Shown here piece by piece: positions 22,455-33,023 of a stretch of 64,000 bases of DNA. Source of the stretch: Torymus aiolomorphi (Eukaryota; Arthropoda; Insecta; Hymenoptera; Torymidae); the NCBI GenBank assembly GCA_036365515.1, contig CM070874.1, positions 242,984,430-243,048,429 of the forward strand. Reading direction: 5' to 3'. The position numbers and the translations under genes were made by a program. The first letter of the stretch is position 1, and each line of letters starts with the position of its first letter. The notes under the pieces were generated by a model. That model did not search any database, was not told where the DNA came from, and worked only from the letters and a program-made list of their open reading frames with translations.

Positions 22455-22732
22455 ATTAGATTAGATAATGTTTATTGATGTTCATTGTGTTGAACAATAG
22501 ACAAGATTTACAAATAGCGTTATTACAAAGAGCGTTATTACAAAGAGTTATTACAAATAGCGAGATATTACGAATACTACGAATAGTGAGTGGTTACGCA
22601 AAGTATACTGCAAATGCAAAAAATAAAAAATAAAAAAAAATAAAACTAAAAAAGAGCGCAAAATAAAAAGCAGATGCATGACGATGGATGGAATGATCAT
22701 GACATGGATGGGGCATAGTTTTTTGGGCATTT

Positions 22733-25501
22733 TTACGCATCGGAATTGGAGAGATGTTGATGAAGACATGATTTGAAATGGGGAACAGAAATGATATTGC
22801 GGATGTTTGATGGTAATGAATTCCAGAGATATGCAGAACTGATATGAAATGAGTTTTTCAGTGTCTCGGTACTAAAGCCACGAATATCCAAGGGCTTCAT
22901 TTCACCCCTGACTGGTCGAGTGGCAACCGTAAAATCAAAAAAGGCCAGTAGATAGGACGGCGTAGCTGTATTGAAGATTTTGCGTAGTAAATTCGCAGCA
23001 AAATACTTCGCACGCGCAGTCGTAGTCAACCAGCTAAGCTCACGCCTGTAGCGAGTTATATGCTCCCTCCGTTTCAAGCCATAGATATAACGGATACATG
23101 AGTTGACAAGTGTCTGAAGTCTGTCGTTGACATCCTTTGAGAGATTGTTGTATACAACGCAACAGTAGTCAATCACCGGAAAAAGAAGCATTTGGATTAG
23201 GTGCTTACGCAGACGTAGGTTGGTGCTTTTTCTAAAATAATAGAGACGGTACATAAGAGCACGTACTCGGCGGTAAATATGCGCAATATGCTCATTCCAG
23301 TTGAGCTTAGAGTCAAGCACCACACCCAGATTGCGCAATGAAGATTCATAGACGACAGGGGTGCAACCAATATCGATGAAGCTTCTGGCTACAGAGGGGA
23401 GAGAATTGATATAGCGAGGAGAACCTATGACCATGGCTTTCGTCTTACCGACATTGAACCGAAGTGCATTGAGAGTAGCCCAGCTTATGATGCAGTCTGC
23501 GTTTAAGCTCATCTTAGTAGGGAAATTGTCGAGCTCCTCAAGAGGACAGCCGATATAGAGCTGAAGGTCATCAGCGTACATGACGTGGGAGACATCATGA
23601 TCAAGACATAGGGGCAGATCATTAACATAAATGGCAAAGAGCAGTGGCCCCAACACAGAGCCCTGAGGTACTCCGGTATTCAGCTCCAGAAACGATGAAA
23701 AGTTGCCATTGGTGTCAACGACCGCTTGCTGACGACCAACCAAATACGACGCTATCCAATTGATAACTGATTTAGAGAAACCATGCTCGAGCAATTTCTG
23801 TAGGAGCTTGACGTAACAGACAGAGTCAAAAGCCTTACTAAAGTCAAATAGGAGAAGCAGAGTGACTAGTTTCCTATTTATTCCAAGCCTAATGTCGTCA
23901 GTGAGCTTAAGTAGGGCTGTTTGAGTGCTGTGTCTAGATCGAAAACCAGTTTGAAGAGGGTTGAGAAGAAGCCTAGATTCTAAGTAACAAGACATTTGCT
24001 GGTATACCAACCACTCAAGTGCTTTAGACAGAAAACAAAGGAGAGATATTGGGCGAAAGTCACTCAAGCTATTCGGGGTATTCACCTTGTTCAGGGCAAT
24101 TACGTAAGATTTCTTCCATAATTGCGGGAAGCATGCTTCGCGTAGAGTTTGGTTAAAAACTTTACAGATGATAGGCGCAAGAAAAGGTAGTGCAAGTAGT
24201 ATTATACGCTGCGGAATACCATCAGGTCCTCTAGCTTGTGTACTAAAGTGATTTACTGCATCACAGATATCAGAGATTTGGAACTCCCTCAATGAGAAGC
24301 ACTCAGCGTTGTTTGATGAGGTCAGGATACTGAGAAAGTCAGAAACAGAAGGAGTAGCCGGGTCATAAGAAACGCTTCTAAAATGTGCATTGAGCTGGTC
24401 GATGGAAAACAACGATGAAGTTGATTTTTTCGGTCCTGTGATACCTAAATGCTCAAGCTCACGCCAGATATCCTTCGGATCAGTCAACGTTGATAATCGA
24501 TGATGGTAATAGTTATTTCTGGCTTCCTCAATAGAAAAATGTGCTGAATCTCGAGCTTGTCGGTATAAAAGCAGATCATATCCTGTACGAGACCTACGAA
24601 AACGCTTATACAAGCGATCTCTCTCTTTGATTAAGATGCGATGTTCTGGCGTATACCATGGATGCCTGTTTTTTCCAGGAGTAACAGTTTTGACCGAGGC
24701 GAGATTATTGATAGCTGAAGCCACGTGGGATTGCAGGACAGAGACACATTCATCAAGGGGAGCCAACTCAGCGACAGACCAATCCAAACCTCTCAGAAAG
24801 TCAATAAGAGACTCAGCGCTAATGGCATTATAGTTACGATAGGTGAATGATGTTAATGAGAGTTTGGGGGTTTGAAGCGTAAGTGTAGCAGTGATAAGAT
24901 CATGACCGTTGATGAATGGTGACTCAGCCTTCGAGAAGTCTAATATGCGGTCTTGTTCATCTATTAAGCAGAGATCAAGCCAGGTGTCGGAGGTAGGTTT
25001 GTGGTGAGTGGCACCATACGGAACATTGTGGAGTCTATTTTCTGCAATAAACTTGCGAATGAAAACCGCATCATCAGATAAGGAGAGCTGGTCGGCATTA
25101 AAATCGCCAAGAATAATCTTAGTGCTGTATTCATGCATGTAGGTAGTAATTTTGTCTATAAAATCAGTATCTTTAAGAAAAGGCGCATGTGGTGGTCGAT
25201 AGACTACAGCGACGAAAAATGGTGGATGACCATTCACCGTTACTTCACAGAAGAGATATTCTGGCTTGCCTGGTTTACCAGTCCAGATACCATCTGATGA
25301 GCAGAGGACAGTGGCAGAAATAGAGTTGTGGATGAAGAGCGCAACGCCACCACCGTTCTTATTACGATCACGCCGAAAAAGAACGTAGTCATGTAAGAAA
25401 ACAATATTGCTATAATCTGCTACAGGATCAAGCCAGGTCTCAGTAACAGCTATTACATGGAAGAAGGTGTGAGTAGACAGATAGTGATTGATCATTCCCA
25501 C
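22733..25501 (-). CDS. LINE ORF2: endonuclease plus reverse transcriptase
   Basis: 922 codons from ATG 25501. The frame is open upstream to a stop near 25671 and that extension reads HFNANSIRGHVGM, the usual start of the apurinic-like endonuclease, so the real start may be upstream. Endonuclease motifs: VTETWL, ILGDFNAD and NGHDLITATL. RT motifs: LSDFRPISLLCFLSKALE, FRSRHSTQTALLKL, LFDFSKAFDSV, TGVPQGSVLGPLLFAIYVND and the catalytic MYADDLQLY. The C-terminal region (YRRELSWL and following) lacks an RNase H domain. The protein nicks target DNA and primes reverse transcription of its own RNA. No internal stop, so it could be active. CR1/Jockey-like rather than I, R1 or RTE is my reading of motif wording. 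Confidence 0.92.
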   Translation of the reverse strand: MGMINHYLSTHTFFHVIAVTETWLDPVADYSNIVFLHDYVLFRRDRNKNGGGVALFIHNSISATVLCSSDGIWTGKPGKPEYLFCEVTVNGHPPFFVAVVYRPPHAPFLKDTDFIDKITTYMHEYSTKIILGDFNADQLSLSDDAVFIRKFIAENRLHNVPYGATHHKPTSDTWLDLCLIDEQDRILDFSKAESPFINGHDLITATLTLQTPKLSLTSFTYRNYNAISAESLIDFLRGLDWSVAELAPLDECVSVLQSHVASAINNLASVKTVTPGKNRHPWYTPEHRILIKERDRLYKRFRRSRTGYDLLLYRQARDSAHFSIEEARNNYYHHRLSTLTDPKDIWRELEHLGITGPKKSTSSLFSIDQLNAHFRSVSYDPATPSVSDFLSILTSSNNAECFSLREFQISDICDAVNHFSTQARGPDGIPQRIILLALPFLAPIICKVFNQTLREACFPQLWKKSYVIALNKVNTPNSLSDFRPISLLCFLSKALEWLVYQQMSCYLESRLLLNPLQTGFRSRHSTQTALLKLTDDIRLGINRKLVTLLLLFDFSKAFDSVCYVKLLQKLLEHGFSKSVINWIASYLVGRQQAVVDTNGNFSSFLELNTGVPQGSVLGPLLFAIYVNDLPLCLDHDVSHVMYADDLQLYIGCPLEELDNFPTKMSLNADCIISWATLNALRFNVGKTKAMVIGSPRYINSLPSVARSFIDIGCTPVVYESSLRNLGVVLDSKLNWNEHIAHIYRRVRALMYRLYYFRKSTNLRLRKHLIQMLLFPVIDYCCVVYNNLSKDVNDRLQTLVNSCIRYIYGLKRREHITRYRRELSWLTTTARAKYFAANLLRKIFNTATPSYLLAFFDFTVATRPVRGEMKPLDIRGFSTETLKNSFHISSAYLWNSLPSNIRNIISVPHFKSCLHQHLSNSDA

Positions 25502-25644
25502 GTGCCCTCGAATAGAATTTGCATTAAAGTGACCATACTCTGGGGCCGTGGTTCCGAGACCCGGAAAACTTGATGTGGATGAAGATGGAGGGTGAATAGG
25601 GATGAGATTAACATGATTGAAAGAATAGTGATGATGAGATGAGT

Positions 25645-26630
25645 CTAAGCTAAAAAATGATTGAGCTCTTCAGTAGATGAAATGATAGTTGCATGATCTT
25701 CTTTTTTCTTCTTGATGTAGAGACGACCACTACGCACATAAGTAATAAAACCTTTCTTTTTCGCCTCAGTTCGTGCCTACAAACGCAGTCTGTCTAGTTC
25801 TGCAGGAAGGACCTCGTGTATGTTGATCAGTGAGGACGGTAAGGGAGCCGGTACTTTTGCTAGTTCAAGCAGTTCAACACTGAGCCGCGACGAGTGCAGT
25901 TTTCCCATTTTTATTTTTGCATTAATGAGATTCAGCATCAGGTCAGGCGATGACAGGCGAACAATGATTGGTAGAGTTTGGTTCTTGTGTGAGCGCAACT
26001 GTCAGACAGCTGAGAGTCAGCAGTAGCGTCAGATGTGGAAGAGGATGGTGGATGCTCAGTTGTTTATTTACTATGCATTCGACGTACATGCATAATATAA
26101 CGTTCCAGGAAACCAGGATCGAGAACTTCGAGCGCTGCAAAAACAAGGCCTTTCATAGTCGATGTTTCGGTTGTTGTTGGAAGACCTGTAATCACTAGTT
26201 CGTTGGCAACGCTACGTTGCAGGGTAAAAAGATTTTGTACATCGTGCTCCAGTTTCTTCAAACGGTTAGCAGCAGAAATATCAAGATCAGTCGGAGCTGG
26301 ATTAGCTGTACTTAGAGCAGCAACCTGTTGACGAAGGCTCAGTTGCGCTATCTGCACCTGTGAGATGGCCTCTTCAGCCGCCGATAGTCGCGTCACAAGA
26401 CCTGGTAATACATCCAGGGACGATAGCCTTTTTTCGATGTTCGTAATCGCTGTTGAGAATTCACCTAGCCTAGCATCGATGGTTGAGCTCAGCGTATTCA
26501 TGCTACCTTCAAGGTTTTCTAATCTGGTAAGCTTCTCGAGGATCAGATGTAAAGGATCACTTGGCGGTACGATATTACTCGTAGATTTTATTTTGATGTT
26601 TTTGTTGCAGCCACGACAAATAATGTCCAT
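25645..26630 (-). pseudogene. LINE ORF1: coiled-coil RNA-binding protein, broken
   Basis: Starts MDIICRGCNKNIKIKS, with two cysteine pairs near the N-terminus suggesting a small zinc motif. Heptad-like residues from about 30 to 130 (LTRLENLEG, ISQVQIAQLSLRQQVAAL, LKKLEHDVQNL) predict a coiled coil. NELVITGLP then opens an RRM-like domain. The frame breaks near 26060; the fold continues in another frame as IIVRLSSPDLMLNLINAKI and KMGKLHSSRLS. A TAG follows near 25775, then KKKGFITYVRSGRLYIKKKK before the natural stop at 25645. One frameshift plus one nonsense codon therefore disable it. The ORF1 family binds the element RNA and forms trimers. ORF2 starts within about 150 bp downstream. Confidence 0.75.
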
Positions 26631-27975
26631 CTTACTTTGTTTATCGGTCGCAGGATAAGATGAAAGTGATGAAAGATGAGAGATAAAAAGCCAGAGTTTA
26701 CAATACGAGAGTTAAAAGTGAAAGATGAGCTGAAACGTGAAAAATGAAATGCTCGAGGTTGTGTCAGTTAATGAAAATGAGGTGCAGGAGTCAACAATTA
26801 ATAAGCGCAAAAATCACAAAAATCAAAGGTATGAAAGACCGCTGTATTAAAAAGAGTTAAAAATAGCCTGCTGATTATGATTTTGGAAGTTAGTGGTTGA
26901 AACGTTAACTTAGTCAGACAGGTCGGTAACGCAGGGGCCTTTTACACCCGTTTACAGAGTAGTCTAAAACGGAAGCAGTCAGACTTATAAAGATATAAAA
27001 CTTATAATCTATTCAGTTAAAAACTATAGAGTGGCATAGATAGTAGTTATTAATTAACAATTTTGAAATCGAAATTGACAGAGTGAGCAGCTAGATAGTT
27101 ATTAACAATTAATTAATTACAGATTAGAACGCTATGTTATATACAATAAAATAGAAGAAGAAAAAATAAATAAAAAATAAGAAAGTAATAGTAATTGTCT
27201 AATTAGTAAAAATCTAAATTTAAGCTACTTGAATGTCATAAATAACGCATGTCAAACAAACTAAACACAAGTAAAAATAGATTCAAGTTAACCAAATTAA
27301 AGTTACGTGCGTAATATAACGCCAGCCGGTAAGGTAGATCGTGGGCAAATGACCATGCGCACGCGTGATACAAAGCCGAGATAGGGGGCCTTAAGCTCGT
27401 GCTCAAACTGCGCGAGGTGGGTTGCACAAGACCACAAACAGAAACGCTGACTCACGCGAAAAAATGTCTATGAGCATAAAAACAGCTGATGAGACTGCTG
27501 GACGAGGCAGCAGCATATGATGGCACACACGGCTGGTCTGCTCCTCTCAGCTGTTTTTGAAATGGTAGCGGAACAAGGCAGCTAGCAGAAGGCGGACCAG
27601 ATACCGACCGGTGCACTGCACGTAATGTAGCCTATAGGATGCGACGGTGCAGCGGTGCAACAGGCGGGTGCAGTCGCAGTGAAGTGACGTGAGGCGGTGT
27701 TATAGGCCGTGTTAAGCTTATGGTGCGTCGAGCTGCAGTGGTGTGTGCAAGTGTGTTGCCCGCGGTGATAGTCGTGTTGAGGTTAGGGCGTCTACGTGTC
27801 AAGGAAAAGGTCCCCGGCACATAAAACTGGAGCGCGATGCCTCCAGTTTTTGGGATGGGAGCTCGAGTACCACCTGGGGCTCCTTTTCTTGCAAAGACTT
27901 GACTCCGAGGAGCAAAAACTGATTAGTAAATGGAAGTAGTGCGAGAGCCCAAGCAAAACACGTCTTCACTTACCG
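26631..27975 (-). other. LINE 5' untranslated region
   Basis: No ORF of note. The outer part (27300-27960) is GC-richer and carries an imperfect inverted repeat around AACAGCTGATGAGACTG (27481) and the inverse AGCTGTTTTTG (27550). It probably holds the internal promoter, but no specific element is recognised. Confidence 0.5.
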
Positions 27976-27976
27976 G

Positions 27977-28031
27977 CAGAGAGAGAGAGAGTGTGAGAGA
28001 GAGAAGAGCGAGAGGGAGGGGGAGAGAGAAT
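27977..28031. repeat. GA-rich tract (right flank of LINE)
   Basis: Counterpart of 22388-22454. It shares the string GAGAGAAGAGCGAG. Confidence 0.7.
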
Positions 28032-28239
28032 CCGTATATGGTATCAATCTAACCTTGTTATTTTCGTACATATTGTCAGTATACGCATTAGTCCGTATAT
28101 ACAATCATCATTTACAAGATATAAGTATTCATCTATTCATGTATAAATCAACAAGAGAATAACTTTTATTAGATAAGTACTTACTGGCTTAATGTTAAAT
28201 GGTTTAAATCATTTTTTAAATATTGATACTTTGTGTGAT
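28032..28239. other. AT-rich flank
   Basis: Nothing recognised between the LINE and Copia-1. Confidence 0.4.
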
Positions 28240-28244
28240 TTTTT

Positions 28245-28493
28245 TGTTAAATATGGTGAAGAAGGTGTGGGACACAGGATCTCAAATAAGTGACGCCGGC
28301 TAACGTGAACAATAGCTTTATTAGTTCTCCCGACTTCTGTTCTACGATCGCTCTCTGCGGAGGATGACTTACGAGTGAGCTCCCGCTTTGGCCGCTCGCT
28401 CTTCCCACACTCGCAGCGCTATTACTCTCGTGATGGCGCTGCGCATACATTCTCTATCTCGCACGCTGATATAAATGTACTCATATTCTAACA
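28245..28493 (-). repeat. Copia-1 3' LTR
   Basis: Begins TGTTAAATATGG and ends TTCTAACA on the plus strand. It contains antisense TTTATT (poly(A) signal) near 28318. Confidence 0.95.
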
Positions 28494-28533
28494 CGCCTCC
28501 TTACATTTATATCTCTCACAATTACAATATTCT

Positions 28534-29226
28534 TTAGATTAAACTCAATAGTTCTCGCAATTTCTTAAATCTTAATTTTCCAAGTGATTTCGTTAATATA
28601 TCTGCTACATTTTTTTCTGAACTTACTTTGACTACATCAATCAAACCCTTTTCATAATTCTCATTCACAAAATGATAATGTACTTCAATGTACTTTGATT
28701 TCTTAGTAAAATTTCCGTATTTCGCAATACTTACAGCACCAGAGTTGTCTTCATACATATTAATGGGTTCCTTAATTTCAATCTTAAAGCTACATAGCAA
28801 ATCTCTTATTAATAAAATTTCACGCACTGCTTCAGACAGTGCAACATATTCTGCAGCTGTTGAAGACTTTGTTACGCTTCCTTGTTTCCTCGATTTCCAA
28901 TAAATCACATTTCCATATAATCTTACAATATAACCAATCGTTGATTTCCTATCAACGCAATCTCCTGCCCAGTCTGCATCTGCTTTATCATTTTTCTTAT
29001 AACTTAATTTTAAATCTTTAGTCAAATACAAATATTTTCAAATTCTTAATGCATATTTATAGTGAGTCTCATCGTAACAGTTTTGGAATCTACTTAAATA
29101 ACTAACACTGTAACTTACATCTAATCTAGTTCCTGAACTAATATACAAAAGTGCTCCTATTAAATTGCTATATTTTAAATTCTCATTTATTTCTTGAGCA
29201 GGTTCTAATTTCAAATTCTGTTCCAT
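28534..29226 (-). pseudogene. Copia-1 RNase H region
   Basis: Two minus-strand ORFs. The first (29226 to 29038) reads NLIGALLYISSGTRLDVSYSVSYLSRF, the RT-RNase H connection. The second (29031 to 28534) reads ADADWAGDCVDRKSTIGYIV, VIYWKSRKQGSVTKSSTAAEY, MYEDNSGAVSIA and VADILTKSLGKLRF. The RNase H acidic residues DADW, AEY and DNSGA are kept. A stop between the two ORFs breaks the frame. It would degrade the RNA strand during reverse transcription. Confidence 0.88.
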
Positions 29227-29274
29227 AGGAGTCTCATATAATTTAGCTTCTTCAATCTGATATTTTCTTGCTAA

Positions 29275-29936
29275 TTATTCAATATATTTTTCTTGATCTA
29301 AAAACATCTCATTATTCTTTTCATCATATTCAATATTAATTCCTAAATATGTACTTACTTTACCTAAATCTTTCATTTGAAACCTTTCTTTTAACATACT
29401 TTTTATGTAATTCAAATTCTGCTTTTTTTTACAACAAATTAACAAATCGTCTACAAATATAACTAAATAAATAATTTCATCTCTATTTATCAATGTATAT
29501 AAACAATAGTCATGTTCACTTCTTATAAATCCTAATGATTTTAAATAATCATCCAGACACTCATACCAAGCTCTGAAACTCTCACGCAAACCATACAATG
29601 GTTTATTTAATTTACATACCTTTTCTGTACCTTCCTCATAACCTTCAGACTGCTTTACAAATACTTTCGACATAACTTTGCCATTTAAAAACGCTGTTTC
29701 TACATCCATCTGCTCAATTAACAATCCCTTTTGGCAACAATACGATAGCAATACTTTCAAAGTTTTTGTTTTCGCAACAGGAGAATAAATGTCATCCAAC
29801 ACATCTTTTTGTTGGTAACCTCTTACAACAATTCTAGCCTTATATACATTCTCACTTTTCTTAGTATAAATCCATTTTAAATCTAATATCTTTTCATTCT
29901 TTGGTTTTTCAACTAATACCCACGTTTTATTTTTCT
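29275..29936 (-). pseudogene. Copia-1 reverse transcriptase
   Basis: Opens as EKNKTWVLVEKPKNEKILDL and KWIYTKKSENVYKARIVVRG, then ORF 29802-29275 with YSPVAKTKTLKVLL, DVETAFLNGK, LNKPLYGLRESFRAWY and the catalytic LVIFVDDLLICC, then MKDLGKVSTYLGINI. All copia RT blocks are present. Breaks: a one-base loss at the IN-RT junction (about 29938), a shift between 29803 and the upstream block, and a stop at 29275. Confidence 0.88.
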
Positions 29937-31262
29937 CTAACTATTCATTTCTTTATTCATTGCATCTACCCAAAAATTAGACTCATCACTTTTAATAGCC
30001 TCTTTAAAACTTACTGGACTGTCTGCACTACAATAATTAACATATATGCAACCGCTATATACAAAACTATCATCAAATCTACTAGGCTTTCTAATATTTC
30101 TTTCAGACCTTCTTAATTCAGGTATTTCTTCTACTTCATTTTCAACATTTTCATTATTATTTCCATTTTCATTTAAATTTTCTAAATTGGGTTTACTTCC
30201 ACTACTCTCCCCGAGGGTCGAAGTAGGTGAAGGGATTAAGTCATTATTGTTATCATTTCCTTCCTCTATATCATTAAACCCAATCCATTTTATATCTTCT
30301 TCTATAACATCAACGTGTCTAGCTACAATAACTCTATTCCCTATTAGAACTCTGTAACCTACTACATCATAACCTATCAAAATACCTAAATCCGCTTTTC
30401 TATCCCATTTCGAATTTCTTTTGCTTTCCGGTACTCTCACATATACTTTACTTCCATATAATTTTAAATACTTTGTGTCTGGCTTTTTATTAAAAAATAT
30501 ATCATACGGAGATTTATTTCTTACTAACGTGTTTGCAATAGTCCTATTTTTCAAATATACTGCGGCGCAGACTACTTCTGGCCAGTATCTTTTCTCTACC
30601 TTAGACTCAGCTAACAAACACCTAGCACTATCCATAATTGTCCTATTATACTTTTCAGCTGTACTGTTAAGCTCATGCACGTAAGGTGAACATGTTTCTA
30701 ATTTAATTCCCTTTGCTCTAAGCAATTTATACATATCTTTATTTAAATACTCAGTACCATTATCACATCTTAGTTTCTTAATTTTCTTTCCAGTTTTATT
30801 CTCAACTAAATTTATGTATTCAATAAATTTATCATATACCTTATTTTTTGTCTTAATCGGATAAATTTTACCTATTTTGCTATAATCATCAACAAAAGTT
30901 AAGAAATATTTTTCCCCTTTATAACCTTCAGAGTGTGGCCCATTTGAGTCTGTATGCACTATTTCTAAAATGGCTTGTGCTCTTTTTCTATTATTTTCAA
31001 ATGGAATGTTGTGCAGTTGATTCTCAATACACGTAGCACATTTAAGATAATCTGATTCTATTTCTCTTGGCCATCCCTGTAAAACATGATTTTTACACAT
31101 CGTATTCAAACAACTAAAATTAACGTGCCCCAATGTTCTATGACACTTTTCTTTTAAAGTCATTTTACTGTTATCTTTTCTTACTATATTAGACTCTATA
31201 TTATTTACTAAACAACTTCTCATTTTATAAATTATACCAATTTTCCATGCTATCGCAATCAA
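29937..31262 (-). pseudogene. Copia-1 integrase
   Basis: A 441-codon ORF. The N-terminal zinc domain is HRTLGHVNF with CATCIENQ (HHCC). The catalytic core has VHTDSNGP, LRCDNGTEYLN and NSTAEKYNRTIMD as the D, D, E positions. YWPEVVCAAVYLKNR and KLYGSKVYVRVPESKR follow. The C-terminal tail is Asn/Glu rich (ENGNNNENVENEVEEIPELR) before RRSERNIRKPSRFDD. It would insert the cDNA copy. This is the longest uninterrupted part of Copia-1; the frame is lost just after it. Confidence 0.9.
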
Positions 31263-31562
31263 TTTGTTGTCTCTATTATATTTTTTATTAACTATCTCCG
31301 ATAGATATTACTTTATAATTATCAGTTACTTTACCAAAACTTATTAAGTTTTTATCTATATCTTTCACGTAAAATATATTTTTTAATTCAATTTATATCT
31401 CTTCGTTAAATGTTTCGAATTTACTAATTACATGACCAACTTTAGTCGCTTTCAAAATTCTACCGTCACCTACTTTAACAATAATCGGTTCTTTTAATAT
31501 AATACAATCGCTAAATAATTTTCATTATTAATCACGTGGTCTGTACAACCACCATCTAAAAT
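31263..31562 (-). pseudogene. Copia-1 protease region
   Basis: The minus strand reads ILDGGCTDHVINNENYLAI right after the Gag stop, then IIVKVGDGRILKATKVGHV and FYVKDIDKNLISFGKV. In copia proteases the active site is D-S/T-G (typically LDSGCTDH). Here it is DGG, a loss of the hydroxyl residue. Stops occur near 31395 and 31300. It would process the polyprotein. Confidence 0.75.
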
Positions 31563-32699
31563 TCATTCTATTTTATTTTTACTTATATTACTGTTCTCAG
31601 TATTCGCAGACCTTATTATCTCTATTGACGTGTTGAATGCTTCCCTTTTCTCTACGCTCTGATGACCTCCGCTGTTGTCATCACTGCCTCGCGCGCCTCG
31701 GCCGCGTTGTCGGTAGCCACTCCTTCCACGCCGGTTGGAACTCGTTCCTCGCTGTTGCGTGTTGTAGCCTCTGCCGTTGTCTCCTCCTCTCTGTGGCGCA
31801 CGGCTTCCTCTGCCGCCTCCTTGCTGTGGCGTCCCTTGATTCCACGAACTGTTTTTCTTCGTTGGGTAATCGTGCTGTATGTGTCCTATACCACCACATA
31901 CATAACATGTCCTTTTATCCTCTCTTCGTTTCTCAAACGTAAACGCGTTTGATCTCGAATTTTCACTTTCACCATGTTTCTTTTTAAACTCAAATTCCCA
32001 TTTTGATTTCACAAATTCCACTGTTTTGTCCTTTTCAGCTAATGCATCCACAATATCAACCATGTGTGACATACTTTCTGGTAACGTTAACTAGAAGTAA
32101 TTCATCTTATCTTCTTTTGTCACATTTTCCCCAGCATTTTTCCATTCGTTCACTAATTTTTCAAAGTTATTATAAAAGTATGTCGGCTTTTCACTTTCTT
32201 CCATTTTCAAATCAAGTAGTCTTCTTTTACATAATAATTTCACAGCACTACTTTTGAATAAGTAATTTTCATCCAACTTAGCAACCATTTTCTTTGCAGT
32301 TTCTTCTGAAATAATTAATTCTAGCTGTGTATTTGTCATACTGTTCACTATATAATTTTTGGCTTTTATTTCTTTCTTTTTCCATTCGATTTCTGTTATC
32401 GATGCCGGTCTTTCATCATATTCGATAACTTCATTGCACTCTTTAAATTCCAAGAACAATTTCAACTTGTACTTCCATTTGTCGTTATGTGTCCCATCAA
32501 ATACTTGTAACGTAAATCCTTTGTTTTCCGATGCCATCTCGCTTTCAACAGGAACTTCCTTTTTTTCTTCTTTAATTTCTGTATCAAAAAACTCTTCATC
32601 ACTTTCACTTTTTATTTCGGCCAACTTTTCTTCGTTTTTGCCCATACGTTTTCCTTTGTTCTCGAACTCTTTTTCTCTTCTTGTAGCAAGGTGCCACAA
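31563..32699 (-). pseudogene. Copia-1 Gag
   Basis: The N-terminal ORF (32699 to 32091, 202 codons) has an acidic/basic leader and then a UBN2-type copia Gag body: GTHNDKWKYKLKLFLEFKE, KNYIVNSMTNTQLELIIS, KLLCKRRLLDLKMEE. A stop separates it from the second ORF (32072 to 31563), which carries the zinc knuckle CYVCGGIGHIQHDY and Gly/Arg/Gln-rich RGG-like repeats (QQGGGRGSRAPQRGGDNGRG). In the knuckle the last cysteine is Tyr. Gag forms the particle and binds the element RNA. Confidence 0.85.
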
Positions 32700-32751
32700 T
32701 ACTCGCCGAAGCTTGTATTGGGTCAGAGTCTTTTTTTAACACTTACCTAAA

Positions 32752-32769
32752 CCAGGCACTCCGCTACCA
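32752..32769 (-). promoter_or_regulatory. Copia-1 primer-binding site
   Basis: The minus strand reads TGGTAGCGGAGTGCCTGG directly inside the 5' LTR, starting with the TGG of a tRNA CCA end; initiator-Met-like. Confidence 0.65.
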
Positions 32770-33018
32770 TGTTAAATATGGTGAAGAAGGTGTGGGATAC
32801 AGAATCTCAAATAAGTGACGCCGGCTAACGTGAACAATAACTTTATTAGTTCTCCCGACTTCTGTTCGACAACCGCTCTCTGCGGAGGATGACTTACGAG
32901 TGAGCTCCCGCTTCGGCCGCTCGCTCTTCCTACACTCGCAGCGCTCTTACTCGCGTGATGGCGCTGCGCATACATTCTCTATCTCTCACGCTGATATAAA
33001 TGTACTCATATTCTAACA
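32770..33018 (-). repeat. Copia-1 5' LTR
   Basis: Partner of 28245-28493, about 11 substitutions apart. Reading minus, it would carry the promoter. Confidence 0.95.
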
Positions 33019-33023
33019 TTTTT

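Larger units (their letters stand above)
22455..27975 (-). mobile_element. Non-LTR retrotransposon (CR1/Jockey-like LINE)
   Basis: A two-ORF LINE on the minus strand. The 3' end lies at about 22455 with a TAATC-repeat tail rather than poly(A). The 5' end is near 27975, where the GA tract resumes. The 3' UTR is 22455-22732 and the 5' UTR about 26631-27975 (GC-richer near 27300-27960). ORF1 is broken, ORF2 open. The near full length and intact ORF2 suggest a fairly recent insertion. Confidence 0.85.
28245..33018 (-). mobile_element. Copia-1: Ty1/copia LTR retrotransposon
   Basis: Two 249-bp LTRs (TGTTAAATATGG...ATTCTAACA) are flanked by TTTTT at 28240-28244 and 33019-33023 as a 5-bp target duplication. 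I count about 11 differences between LTRs, roughly 4 percent. Minus polarity is shown by the primer-binding site TGGTAGCGGAGTGCCTGG just inside the high-coordinate LTR and by gag-PR-IN-RT-RNase H order, the copia order. Every coding section carries stops or shifts, so it is dead. Confidence 0.95.

Noticed and set aside
30046..30684. Plus-strand ORFs over 28.5-32.7 kb
   Set aside because: Antisense shadows of Copia-1.
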